From an uncultured Clostridium sp. (lineage in GTDB: Bacteria > Bacillota > Clostridia > TANB77 > CAG-508), in contig CAMTJT010000016.1 of the NCBI GenBank assembly GCA_947073285.1, forward strand, positions 1 through 44,680: 44,680 nucleotides of DNA, read 5' to 3'. The notes beneath the pieces are model-generated. The model ran no database searches. It was given only the letters and a program-made list of their open reading frames with translations, and was not told the DNA's origin. The position numbers were made by a program, and so were the translations under genes. This document shows, one piece after another, positions 36,274 to 44,386 of the stretch (position 1 is the first letter of the stretch; the number at the start of each line of letters is the position of its first letter).

Positions 36274-36302
36274 TTGAAGGCATGTTGCAATTTTGATATA
36301 AT
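36274..36302 (+). promoter_or_regulatory. Sigma-A promoter upstream of the radical-SAM gene
   Basis: TTGAAG at 36274-36279, 17-bp spacer, TGATATAAT with extended -10 ending at 36302. Confidence 0.65.
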
Positions 36303-36415
36303 TTGTACAAAGCAAAAAAAAAAGTAGTTTATGGCTTTTATAGTCTTAAAAACAACTATAATAATATCTCAAGAAATATTCATGAAACAAACTATAGTAG
36401 AATTGGAGAAAGAAA

Positions 36416-37311
36416 ATGACATTAGAAAAGTGTAACATATGTCCACGTAATTGTCGGAGCAAATAGAAAAACAGGAAATAAACGGCTATTGTGGTTCAAC
36501 AGATAAAATTAAAATAGCACTAGCCTCAGTACATTATTTTGAAGAACCATGCATTAGTGGAAAAAATGGTTCAGGTACTATATTTTTTAGCAATTGTAAC
36601 TTAAATTGTATTTACTGCCAAAACTATGAAATAAGTCAGTTAGGGAAAGGAAAAGAAATAACAGTAGAAAAATTAGCACAAATTTTTATAGAGCAACAAG
36701 AAAAAGTGGTCAATAATATTAATTTAGTAACACCTTCATCTTATGCATATCAAATTATACAAGCATTAAAAATAGCTAAAGTAAACGGGCTAAAAATACC
36801 TGTTATTTATAATACAAATGGTTATGAAAATATAGAAACTTTAAAGCAATTAGAAGGTTATATAGATATTTATTTACCAGACTTAAAATACTATTCTAAT
36901 GAACTTGCACAAAAATATTCAAAAGTAAATAATTATTTTGAAGTTACTACAAAAGCGATACAAGAAATGATAAAACAAGTGGGAAATCCTGTTTTTAATG
37001 AAGAAGGCATTTTACAAAAGGGAGTAATTATTAGGCATTTAGTATTACCAAACCATTTGCAAAATAGCAAGCACATTTTAAAATGGATTAAAGAAAATTT
37101 GCCAGAAAACACTTTAGTAAGTGTAATGGCACAATATTTTCCAACTTATCGAGCAAAAGAAAATCAATTTTTAAATCGAAAATTAACCAAAAAAGAATAT
37201 AAAGAAATTGAAAATTATTTATATACCTTGAACTTAGAAAATGGTTATATACAAGAGTTAGGAGAACATGAAGAAGAATATGTGCCAAACTTTAATGATT
37301 TTTCAGTTTAA
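36416..37311 (+). CDS. Radical SAM protein, PflA-like, needs two +1 shifts at CGG
   Basis: ATG 36416 after GGAGA. Zero frame: MTLEKCNICPRNC, then CGG at 36455. Skipping this C gives GANRKTGNK, then a second CGG at 36483; skipping that C gives GYCGSTDKIK and an open frame to 37311 (297 aa). The joined N-terminus CNICPRNC-GANRKTGNK-GYCG is exactly the pattern of the PFL-activase-like family. The radical SAM cluster motif follows as CNLNCIYCQN, with GSGTIFFSNCN before it. It probably activates a glycyl-radical enzyme or acts on an unknown substrate. Confidence 0.9.
36455..36457 (+). other. +1 frameshift site TGT-CGG-A
   Basis: First of two in this gene. The extra C follows the Cys of CPRNC and precedes a conserved Gly; the zero frame stops three codons later. 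Confidence 0.92.
36483..36485 (+). other. +1 frameshift site AAA-CGG-C
   Basis: Second site, 28 bases after the first. The extra C precedes the Gly of GYCG. The only site in this set with CGGC. Confidence 0.92.
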
Positions 37312-37474
37312 AAGCTATTAAACTAATATTTTAAAGAATTAAAGATTTGTATAAATGATTAGAAAATCTGAAAAAAATATTGAAAAAGGTAAATAAAATT
37401 TGATATAGTATAAAAGAATTGAATGCAAAAAATAAACTAAGAAATGAACTAAAAAGGAAGGAAAGTGTAAAAAA

Positions 37475-38896
37475 ATGAATGTAGAATTATTAGGAGGATG
37501 CTCACAAGAACAACTAGAAACCAGAGTAAGAAATGTTGCAGCAGCAGGAAAATTATCAAGATTTCCAGGAAATGTATTTGAAGTACTAGAAAGTTGTAAC
37601 GATTATGAAAAAAATTTAAAATTAGTGAAAAGAATTATAAAAATGGGGCATAAGTCAATTATAGAGCATGATTACTTAGTATTTGCACTTTGTGATGTTT
37701 CACCAATTATAGAGCAAACTATCATTGGAAATAGATTAACTTCATTTACCATAAAATCAAGAAGAGAAGTAGACTTTAGAACCGTAGGTTATTATGTACC
37801 AGAGTTTAGAAATAAACAAGGAGAATTGCATTCTAAAAATGAAGAACTAAAAGAAAAATATAAAAAAGGAATGCAAAATTTATTTGATAGTTATGGCACA
37901 TTTGTAGATAATGGGATTAGTGTAGAAGATGCTAGATTTTTACTACCTTATTCATATCATAGTAATATTATTATGGGGTTAAATGCTAGAGAATTAGAAA
38001 AGCTAACTATTTGGTTATTACATGGTAGCCCAAGTAAAATTAGTGAGGCAAAAGAATTAGGGCAAAAATTATATGGTATTATTAAAGAACATATACCATA
38101 TTTAATAGATAATATAGAAGAGCAAATAGATAAACAAGACGATTTTGCTTATTTAGAAGAAATGAGTAAAAGACCAGAAATTAACATATTAGATAAACCT
38201 AAATTAATTCATTATACTTCTAATGCAGATGAATTAGTGTTACTATCTAATATTATGTATCATTATCAATGTACAGAAGAACAAGCTAAATCTATTTTGC
38301 AAGAAATGATAAGCAAAGATGATAATTGCCAAGCAAAATTAATGAAAAATATTTTAAATAAAGAAGAAAGAAGAGAATTAGAACAAGTAAGCTTTACTTT
38401 TCAAATACCAATTTCTTTATCAATACTTACACATATTACTAGACATCGTATGCATTCATTATTAGTACCGGAATTTACACCAATGTGGAACTTAAATAAT
38501 TATATTATTCCAGATACAATTCAACAAAATGAAAGCTTGAAAGAATTATATATAGAAAAAGTACAAGAAAACATAAAACTATATGAAGAATTTAAAAAAG
38601 CAGAGGTTATGGAAGAAGATTTAGTATATTTCTACATAGGCGGGCAAATGTGTAATATAGTAACAACAATGAATGCTAGAAATGTACAATGGATTTGCAA
38701 AATGCGTTGTTGCAATAAAGCACAATGGCAAATAAATAGAATTGCAAAAGAAATTGCAAAACAAGTAAAAGAAGTAGCACCACTTATTGGAACAGGGCTA
38801 GGTGCAACATGTGTTACAGATTTTGTATGTAATGAAGGAAAAGAATCTTGTGGATTAATTAATAAGATTTTAGAAAATAGAACTAGTAATAAGTAA
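37475..38896 (+). CDS. FAD-dependent thymidylate synthase-like protein, tandem ThyX domains
   Basis: 473 aa, about twice a ThyX subunit. First half: GHKSIIEHDYLVFAL and IGNRLTSFTIKSRREVDFR, a degenerate ThyX motif. Second half: ILTHITRHRMHSLLVPEFTP with the RHRxxS start of the ThyX signature, then CNKAQWQINRIAKEIAKQV. If active, it makes dTMP from dUMP using FAD, NAD(P)H and methylene-THF. Start ATG after AAGGAAGG. Two-domain versions are found in Clostridia; whether both sites work is unclear here. Confidence 0.82.
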   Translation: MNVELLGGCSQEQLETRVRNVAAAGKLSRFPGNVFEVLESCNDYEKNLKLVKRIIKMGHKSIIEHDYLVFALCDVSPIIEQTIIGNRLTSFTIKSRREVDFRTVGYYVPEFRNKQGELHSKNEELKEKYKKGMQNLFDSYGTFVDNGISVEDARFLLPYSYHSNIIMGLNARELEKLTIWLLHGSPSKISEAKELGQKLYGIIKEHIPYLIDNIEEQIDKQDDFAYLEEMSKRPEINILDKPKLIHYTSNADELVLLSNIMYHYQCTEEQAKSILQEMISKDDNCQAKLMKNILNKEERRELEQVSFTFQIPISLSILTHITRHRMHSLLVPEFTPMWNLNNYIIPDTIQQNESLKELYIEKVQENIKLYEEFKKAEVMEEDLVYFYIGGQMCNIVTTMNARNVQWICKMRCCNKAQWQINRIAKEIAKQVKEVAPLIGTGLGATCVTDFVCNEGKESCGLINKILENRTSNK

Positions 38897-39014
38897 AGTC
38901 ATAAATAGATACGAATTTATAAAAAGTACTTGACAAATGGGATGAAAAGGTGTAAAGTATATTAGCATTACGAAAATGCATATACCTATGATAAAAAGAA
39001 AGTAGGGGTCATGA

Positions 39015-39362
39015 ATGGAAGAAAAGGTAAAAATTAGCATACTTTGCCAAATATATGGCAAAATGTTAACACAAAAGCAATATGAACTAATTAATGATTA
39101 CTATAACAATGACTTATCACTTTCTGAAATTGCCGAAAATAATCATATTACAAGGCAGGCAGTGAGAGATATTATCAAAAAGGGGGAAAATAAACTTTTC
39201 GAATTAGAAGAAAAGCTAACATTTATGGAAAAAACATTAAAACAAGAAAAGCAGCTTCAACAAGTACTACAAGAACTAAGCAAAATTGAAGATACATCTT
39301 CTGATAAAAAAGTTGCCAAAATTTTAGAGCGTGTACGTGAAGAGCTAAATTGTTTAGCATAA
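39015..39362 (+). CDS. ylxM: YlxM-like DNA-binding/SRP-associated protein
   Basis: 115 aa. Sigma-70 region 4-like helix-turn-helix: LTQKQYELINDYYNNDLSLS and HITRQAVRDIIKKGENKL. YlxM is conserved immediately upstream of ffh in Bacillota, as here (99 bp gap). Probably assists SRP function or its regulation. C-terminal coiled coil. Confidence 0.88.
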   Translation: MEEKVKISILCQIYGKMLTQKQYELINDYYNNDLSLSEIAENNHITRQAVRDIIKKGENKLFELEEKLTFMEKTLKQEKQLQQVLQELSKIEDTSSDKKVAKILERVREELNCLA

Positions 39363-39461
39363 GTTATGGCAAGGCAAAAAATACTTAATAGCAAAAACTA
39401 ATAAGGTTTGGTTCTAATAAGAATTACATGTTAAAATAACGAAAGAGGTGTTGAAAAATTC

Positions 39462-40812
39462 ATGGCATTTGAAGGGTTAAGTTCAAAACTACAAGAAATT
39501 ACAAAAAAATTAAGAGGAAAAGCAAGAATTACAGAATCAGACTTAAAAGAAATACTTCGTGAGGTAAAACTTGCACTCTTAGAAGCTGATGTTAACTACT
39601 TAATAGTAAAAGAATTCATAAGTGGTGTACAAGAAAAAGCTTTAGGGCAAGATGTTTTAAAATCCTTAACGCCAGGTCAACAAGTTATTAAAATTGTAAA
39701 AGATGAATTAATCGAACTTTTAGGTAGCACAGAAAGTAAAATTAATTTTACTCCAAATCCACCAACTGTAATTATGCTAGTAGGTCTTCAAGGTTCAGGT
39801 AAAACTACCACGGCTGGAAAACTAGCAAACCTTCTTCGTAAACAAGGAAAAAAGCCATTATTAGTTGCTTGTGATATATATAGGCCAGCAGCTATTAAAC
39901 AATTACAAGTAGTTGGTGCACAACTTAACATTCCAGTATTTGCAAATGAGCAATCCAAAGATGTAGTTCATATTGCAAAACAAGCAATGAGTACTGCTAT
40001 TAGCAAATTAAATGATGTTATCATTCTAGATACTGCAGGTAGACTTCATATTGATGAAGAGCTAATGCAAGAATTAAAAAATGTAAAAGCTAATGTCAAA
40101 CCACACGAAATTTTATTAGTAGTAGATAGTATGACAGGTCAAGATGCAGTTAATGTAGCAAAATCATTTAATGAAGAACTAGGAGTAGATGGAGTAGTAC
40201 TTACTAAATTAGATGGTGATACTCGTGGTGGAGCAGCACTATCTGTTAAAAAAGTAACAGGAAGGCCAATAAAATTCGCAGCTACAGGAGAAAAACTAAG
40301 TGATATTGAAGTTTTCCATCCAGAAAGAATGGCTGGTAGAATTTTAGGCATGGGTGATGTACTTTCTATTATCGAAAAGGCAGAAGAAAGCTTTGACTTA
40401 GCAGAAGCAGAAAAATTAGAAAAACAGCTTAAGAAAAAAGAGCTAGATTTAGACGACTATTTAGCACAACTAAGGCAAATAAAAAAAATGGGGTCTTTTT
40501 CATCTTTATTAAAAATGATACCAGGTATGAATCAATTAAAAGATGTTAAAATAGATGATAAAGAATTTGTTAGAATAGAGGCAATGATTTGCTCTATGAC
40601 AAAAGAAGAAAGAAAAAATCCTCGTATTTTAAATGGAAATAGAAGAGTAAGAATTGCTAAAGGTAGTCGGAACAACAGTACAAGAAATCAACAAATTTAT
40701 GAAGTCCTTTGAAATGACCCAAAAAATGATGAAGCAAATGCAAAATAAAGGTAATATGAAAAAACTAATGAAAGGGTTAGATAGCAAAGACTTAAAAAAT
40801 TTTAAAATATAG
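39462..40812 (+). CDS. ffh: Signal recognition particle protein Ffh, needs +1 shift at CGG 40668
   Basis: N domain (about residues 1-95), G domain with GLQGSGKTTT, DTAGRLH, TKLDGDTRGG, then the M domain starting around residue 300. The zero frame covers 402 codons to RRVRIAKGS, meets CGG at 40668 and ends 14 codons later. Skipping C gives GTTVQEINKFMKSFEMTQKM and a frame to TAG 40812, total 449 aa, the usual Ffh length. The last shift-dependent part holds the end of the M domain, which binds 4.5S RNA and signal peptides. As Ffh is generally essential, the shift should be efficient. Confidence 0.95.
40668..40670 (+). other. +1 frameshift site AGT-CGG-A in ffh
   Basis: The extra C precedes the glycine of the conserved M-domain GSGTTV segment. 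Confidence 0.95.
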
Positions 40813-40969
40813 TTTTTAATTTTATTTAAGTTCTAGGAAATTGCAACTAAAAGCTGTAATTTACATAGAAATTAAAAATTAAATAGATAAAAGCTGAAAA
40901 CGAGAATTATACAACATATAGTTTACTTGGTTTATACAGCTAACTTAATTTTCAGGAGGTGAAACAAAA

Positions 40970-41209
40970 ATGGTAAAAATTAGATTACAAAGACAAGGTG
41001 CTAAAAAAGCTCCATTCTATCATATTGTAGTTGCAGATTCTAGAAGTCCAAGAGATGGAAAAATCATCGAAAAAATTGGTTCTTATGATCCAATGACAGA
41101 ACCTTCTACAATTATAATAGATAATGAAAAATTAGAACAATGGGTAAAAAATGGTGCAAAAACAACAGATTCTGTTAAGAATTTAATTGAAAGAGCATCT
41201 AAAAAATAA
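40970..41209 (+). CDS. rpsP: 30S ribosomal protein S16
   Basis: 79 aa. [19 protein letters not shown] and [11 protein letters not shown], then KIGSYDP, are the S16 signature. Follows ffh by 157 bp in the conserved order ffh-rpsP-khpA-rimM-trmD-rplS. AGGAGGTG RBS. Confidence 0.97.
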   Translation: MVKIRLQRQGAKKAPFYHIVVADSRSPRDGKIIEKIGSYDPMTEPSTIIIDNEKLEQWVKNGAKTTDSVKNLIERASKK

Positions 41210-41232
41210 TTAAATTTGAAAAGGATAAATGT

Positions 41233-41463
41233 ATGAAAGAAATTTTGGAAAGTATCATTTTGAATATGGTAGATAATAAAGAACAAGTTTTAATTGATGC
41301 TAAAGAAGACGAAAAAACAATTACTTTACAGGTAAAAGTAGCAGAATCTGATATGGGTAGAGTAATTGGAAAACAAGGAAGAGTTGCAAAAGCAATTCGT
41401 ACTATTATGAAATCTTTAGCTACCAAAGAGCATAAAAGAGTAATTGTTGAGTTTGCAGAGTAA
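41233..41463 (+). CDS. khpA: KH-domain RNA-binding protein KhpA
   Basis: 76 aa. Single KH domain with GRVIGKQGRVAKAIRTIM, intact GxxG. KhpA usually works with KhpB and affects ribosome or sRNA biology and cell division in Bacillota. Distinct in sequence and size from the KH-like cassettes at 24-26 kb. Lies between rpsP and rimM. Confidence 0.92.
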   Translation: MKEILESIILNMVDNKEQVLIDAKEDEKTITLQVKVAESDMGRVIGKQGRVAKAIRTIMKSLATKEHKRVIVEFAE

Positions 41464-41474
41464 AGGAATATAGC

Positions 41475-41984
41475 ATGAAACAAGAATATTTTGAATTAGG
41501 ACAAATTGTAAATCATTTTGGAATAAAAGGTATGCTAAAAGTAAATCCTTTTACAGACGATATTTCTAAATTTGAAAGGTTAGGTTCTATTTTAGTAGAA
41601 AAAAAAGGAAAGCTAACCAATATGCAAATTGAAGAAGTAAAGTATAGCAAAAATCAAGTTTTGTTAAAACTAAAAGGGATAGACACAATTGAAGAGGCAG
41701 AAACTTATCGAGGTTCTTACATTAAAATTGCAAGAAGCCAAATAGGTAAGTTACCCAAAGATACTTACTTTATAGCAGATTTAATTGGACTTGCAGTCTA
41801 TACTGATGAAGGAATACTTCTTGGAAATGTAAATGATATTTATAACTCTGGAGCAAGTGACATTTATGTAGTAAAAGATGAACAAGGAAAACAAGTATTA
41901 TTGCCAGCTATTAAAGAAGTAATCAAACAAATTGATATGGAACAAGAAAAAATTATAGTACATATAATCAAAGGATTAATTTAA
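41475..41984 (+). CDS. rimM: Ribosome maturation factor RimM
   Basis: 169 aa. N-terminal LGQIVNHFGIKGMLKVNPF and PRC-barrel C-terminal segment DIYNSGASDIYVVKD with VLLPAIKEVIKQID. Helps 16S rRNA and 30S head assembly near S19. 11 bp after khpA. Confidence 0.95.
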   Translation: MKQEYFELGQIVNHFGIKGMLKVNPFTDDISKFERLGSILVEKKGKLTNMQIEEVKYSKNQVLLKLKGIDTIEEAETYRGSYIKIARSQIGKLPKDTYFIADLIGLAVYTDEGILLGNVNDIYNSGASDIYVVKDEQGKQVLLPAIKEVIKQIDMEQEKIIVHIIKGLI

Positions 41985-42037
41985 CATTAAAAAATATTGT
42001 TTTAAGAGGCTAAAATCAAAAGGCAGAAGGGGAAATC

Positions 42038-42718
42038 ATGAAATTTGATATATTAACTCTTTTTCCAGAAATGTTTGTATCATTAGAACAAAGTGTTATT
42101 GGAAGAGCTAGTCAAAAAAAACTTATTGAGATTAATTTAATTAATATTAGAGACTTCTCAAAAGATAAACACAAAAAAGTAGATGATACACCATATGGTG
42201 GAGGAGCAGGCATGGTAATGATGCCAGATGTAGTATATAATGCTTATAACTCTATTTCTCAAAAAGAAAAAGCAAAAGTTATCTATTTATCTCCACAAGG
42301 AAAAACATTAAATCAAAAAAAAGTGATAGAACTTTCAAAAGAAGAACATCTCATTTTATTATGTGGTCATTATGAAGGAATTGACCAAAGAGTTTTAGAT
42401 GAAATTGTAGATGAAGAAATATCAATAGGAGATTATGTATTAACAGGAGGGGAACTTCCTGCAATGGTATTAGTAGATGCTGTTAGTAGACATATCCAAG
42501 GTGTACTAAAAGAAGAATCTACGAAAGAAGAATCCTTTACAGAAAATCTCTTAGAGTATCCACAATATACAAGGCCAGAAATATTTCATGAAAAAAAAGT
42601 GCCAGAAGTTTTACTTTCTGGGCATCATGAAAATATAGCAAAATGGAGAACTCAAAAGGCTTTGGAAGTAACAAAGCAAAAAAGACCAGATTTATTAGAG
42701 CAAAATATAAAAAACTAA
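42038..42718 (+). CDS. trmD: tRNA (guanine-N1-)-methyltransferase TrmD
   Basis: 226 aa. SPOUT methylase with FDILTLFPEMF, DDTPYGGGAGMVMMPDVV, LLCGHYEGIDQRV and GDYVLTGGELPAMVLVDAV (trefoil-knot SAM site). Makes m1G37 in tRNAs with G36, which prevents +1 frameshifting. This is of interest because the host seems to tolerate or use +1 shifts at CGG; the enzyme itself looks complete. Confidence 0.96.
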   Translation: MKFDILTLFPEMFVSLEQSVIGRASQKKLIEINLINIRDFSKDKHKKVDDTPYGGGAGMVMMPDVVYNAYNSISQKEKAKVIYLSPQGKTLNQKKVIELSKEEHLILLCGHYEGIDQRVLDEIVDEEISIGDYVLTGGELPAMVLVDAVSRHIQGVLKEESTKEESFTENLLEYPQYTRPEIFHEKKVPEVLLSGHHENIAKWRTQKALEVTKQKRPDLLEQNIKN

Positions 42719-42771
42719 AATAAGAAAACTTTATGAAAGAATAAAAGTTAAGAAAGGAGGATATTCAAATC

Positions 42772-43323
42772 ATGGATATCGTAAAATCAATAGAACACGA
42801 ACAACTAAAGAACAAGATACCTGAATTAAAAGTTGGTGATACTGTTAAAGTACATCAAAAAATTAAAGAAGGTAACAGAGAAAGAATACAAGTATTTGAA
42901 GGAATTATTATTAAAAAACAAAATGGAGGCGTAAATCAAACTTTTACAGTAAGAAAAATTTCTTATGGTGTAGGTGTTGAAAAAACATTCTTAATTCACT
43001 CACCATTAGTAGAAAAAGTAGAAGTAGTAAGAGTTGGTAAAGCAAGAAGAGCAAAATTATACTACCTAAGAGATAGAATTGGTAAAGCAGCTAAAACTAA
43101 AGAAGATGTTTTAGCAAGAGTTGAAGACAAAGAAATTACAGTAAAAGAAGAGCTAGTAGAAGAACTAGTAGCTGAAGAAGTAGCTACAGAAAATGTTTCA
43201 GAAGAAGCAACAACTCCAGTAGAAGCAGCACCAGAAGAAGCACCAGCAATTGAAACACAAACACCAGTAACTGAAGAAGTTGTTGACACTGTTAAAGAAG
43301 AACCAGTAGAAGAAACAAAATAA
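42772..43323 (+). CDS. rplS: 50S ribosomal protein L19 with acidic C-terminal extension
   Basis: The first about 115 residues are a normal L19: [49 protein letters not shown] and [13 protein letters not shown]. An extra about 65-residue tail is rich in Glu, Val, Ala, Thr and Pro and probably disordered. RBS AAAGGAGG. Ends the SRP/ribosome operon; repeat copy B follows. Confidence 0.95.
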   Translation: MDIVKSIEHEQLKNKIPELKVGDTVKVHQKIKEGNRERIQVFEGIIIKKQNGGVNQTFTVRKISYGVGVEKTFLIHSPLVEKVEVVRVGKARRAKLYYLRDRIGKAAKTKEDVLARVEDKEITVKEELVEELVAEEVATENVSEEATTPVEAAPEEAPAIETQTPVTEEVVDTVKEEPVEETK

Positions 43324-43347
43324 TACTTTTTCAAATTGAATTAAAAA

Positions 43348-43481
43348 ATAAGAAAGGTGTGCGTTAACGGAAGCAAAGCTTCCGACGCACACTTGTGCAG
43401 GTTGCTTCGCAACTGCACAGCCTAAGAAAACCTAACCTTGTTGTATAGCAAAAATCTGCGATTTTTCCTATACAATAAAAA
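43348..43481 (-). repeat. Dispersed three-hairpin repeat, copy B (134 bp, inverted relative to copy A)
   Basis: Reverse complement of the 20473-20606 element at the same length with about five base differences; even the non-paired linkers are kept. Located 24 bp after rplS. It lies at an operon end, as copy A does. Confidence 0.88.
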
Positions 43482-43517
43482 AACAGGAGGCTTAAAATAT
43501 TAAGCACTCCTGTTTTT
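43477..43517. terminator. Bidirectional terminator at the repeat/cassette boundary
   Basis: AAAAACAGGAG and CTCCTGTTTTT with an inner CTTAA/TTAAG pairing. T runs on both strands; terminates the - strand gene at 43537. Confidence 0.8.
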
Positions 43518-43536
43518 ACTATTAAATGGGTTGATT

Positions 43537-43911
43537 TCATTTTTCTTCTACTATAGGTAAATCTTTAGCTTCCCAAGTTTTTTGGCGATCTTTTAACTTT
43601 TTGTATACAATTCGTTTACTAGGAAATGTTTCATTAGGCCAGAGCCTTTGCAAATCTAAAGAATAAATTTCCCAACCAGAACGGTCGCTACCAGCAATAA
43701 TTGCTTCGTAATCATGAAAAATTTTAATTTCTTTACGCAAACGAAGAGCAGGCAAAAGAACATCTTGTCCATCTTTGTCAGTTAAACCTACATTTCCCAT
43801 CCAGTGGTATTTCCGAAAAGTGTAAGTTTTTCCTGTATGGTCAGTAATTTGCACCACTCCTTCTAAATGATCAGCCATTTCAGCTACAGGACGATTATAA
43901 ATTTCTGCCAT
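43537..43911 (-). CDS. Hypothetical protein, 124 aa, antisense cassette
   Basis: Family not recognised. The frame opens at 43965, but ATG 43911 (MAEIYNRPVAEMADHLEG) is preferred because AAAGGA lies about 13 bp upstream and the promoter is at 43961-43989. Beta-rich core (GKTYTFRKYHWMGNVGLTD), an Arg/Lys-rich C-terminal third (KRIVYKKLKDRQ), no membrane segment. One in-frame CGG (Arg in TFRKY, complement of 43813-43815); a +1 shift there would end the protein eight codons later. Own promoter and terminator. Confidence 0.7.
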   Translation of the reverse strand: MAEIYNRPVAEMADHLEGVVQITDHTGKTYTFRKYHWMGNVGLTDKDGQDVLLPALRLRKEIKIFHDYEAIIAGSDRSGWEIYSLDLQRLWPNETFPSKRIVYKKLKDRQKTWEAKDLPIVEEK

Positions 43912-43960
43912 GATGCAACCCATCCTTTCAAAAAAACATATTATTAAAGGTATGCTCCAT

Positions 43961-43989
43961 ATCATATCATAGTTATTAAGTAGTGTAAA
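43961..43989 (-). promoter_or_regulatory. Sigma-A-type promoter of the 43537-43911 gene
   Basis: - strand TTTACA (43989-43984), 17-bp spacer, TATGAT (43966-43961). Confidence 0.75.
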
Positions 43990-44386
43990 TACAAAAAGTG
44001 AAGAATTGTGATTAACTTGTGATAAAGTGAAGAAGTATATTTTAAGGTTACTTAATATGACATTTTTATGACAATTGTGTTACAAATTAAAATAAAATGA
44101 AATTTTTTTGAAAATATATGCTATAAAACTAGCTTAGGAGTAAGCAAAATTGCGTATAAAGAAAAAATATTGCTTTGTAATAAAACAAAGCAATATTTTT
44201 TCTTGTTTACATTCATTTTAAGATAAAGTATACTATAAAATAAGTTATTCACAGATAAGGTACACAAAAACCATCTTATCGAATACTTAAAAGTTAAGTA
44301 TATAGTACTAAAAAATAAATAAAAAAGTAAGGTATAAAAATGGAAGAAGATGGGGAAAATGAAAAAGAAAAAGGAGACGAGAGAAA
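43990..44386. other. Intergenic region upstream of the pilin-like gene, with an isolated strong hairpin
   Basis: No convincing protein-coding gene. Contains the hairpin at 44162-44201 and an AT-rich stretch to the pilin start. A short transcript between about 44120 and 44201 is possible, but no good promoter was found. Confidence 0.4.
44162..44201 (+). terminator. Strong intrinsic terminator-like hairpin without an obvious gene
   Basis: AAAAAATATTGCTTTGT pairs with ACAAAGCAATATTTTTT over a short loop, with T runs at both ends. No upstream + strand gene explains it. Confidence 0.7.

Noticed and set aside
43062..43392. Ser/Thr-rich and Cys/Phe-rich open frames opposite the rplS tail
   Set aside because: Antisense reading of the Glu/Ala/Thr repeats; no RBS or promoter.
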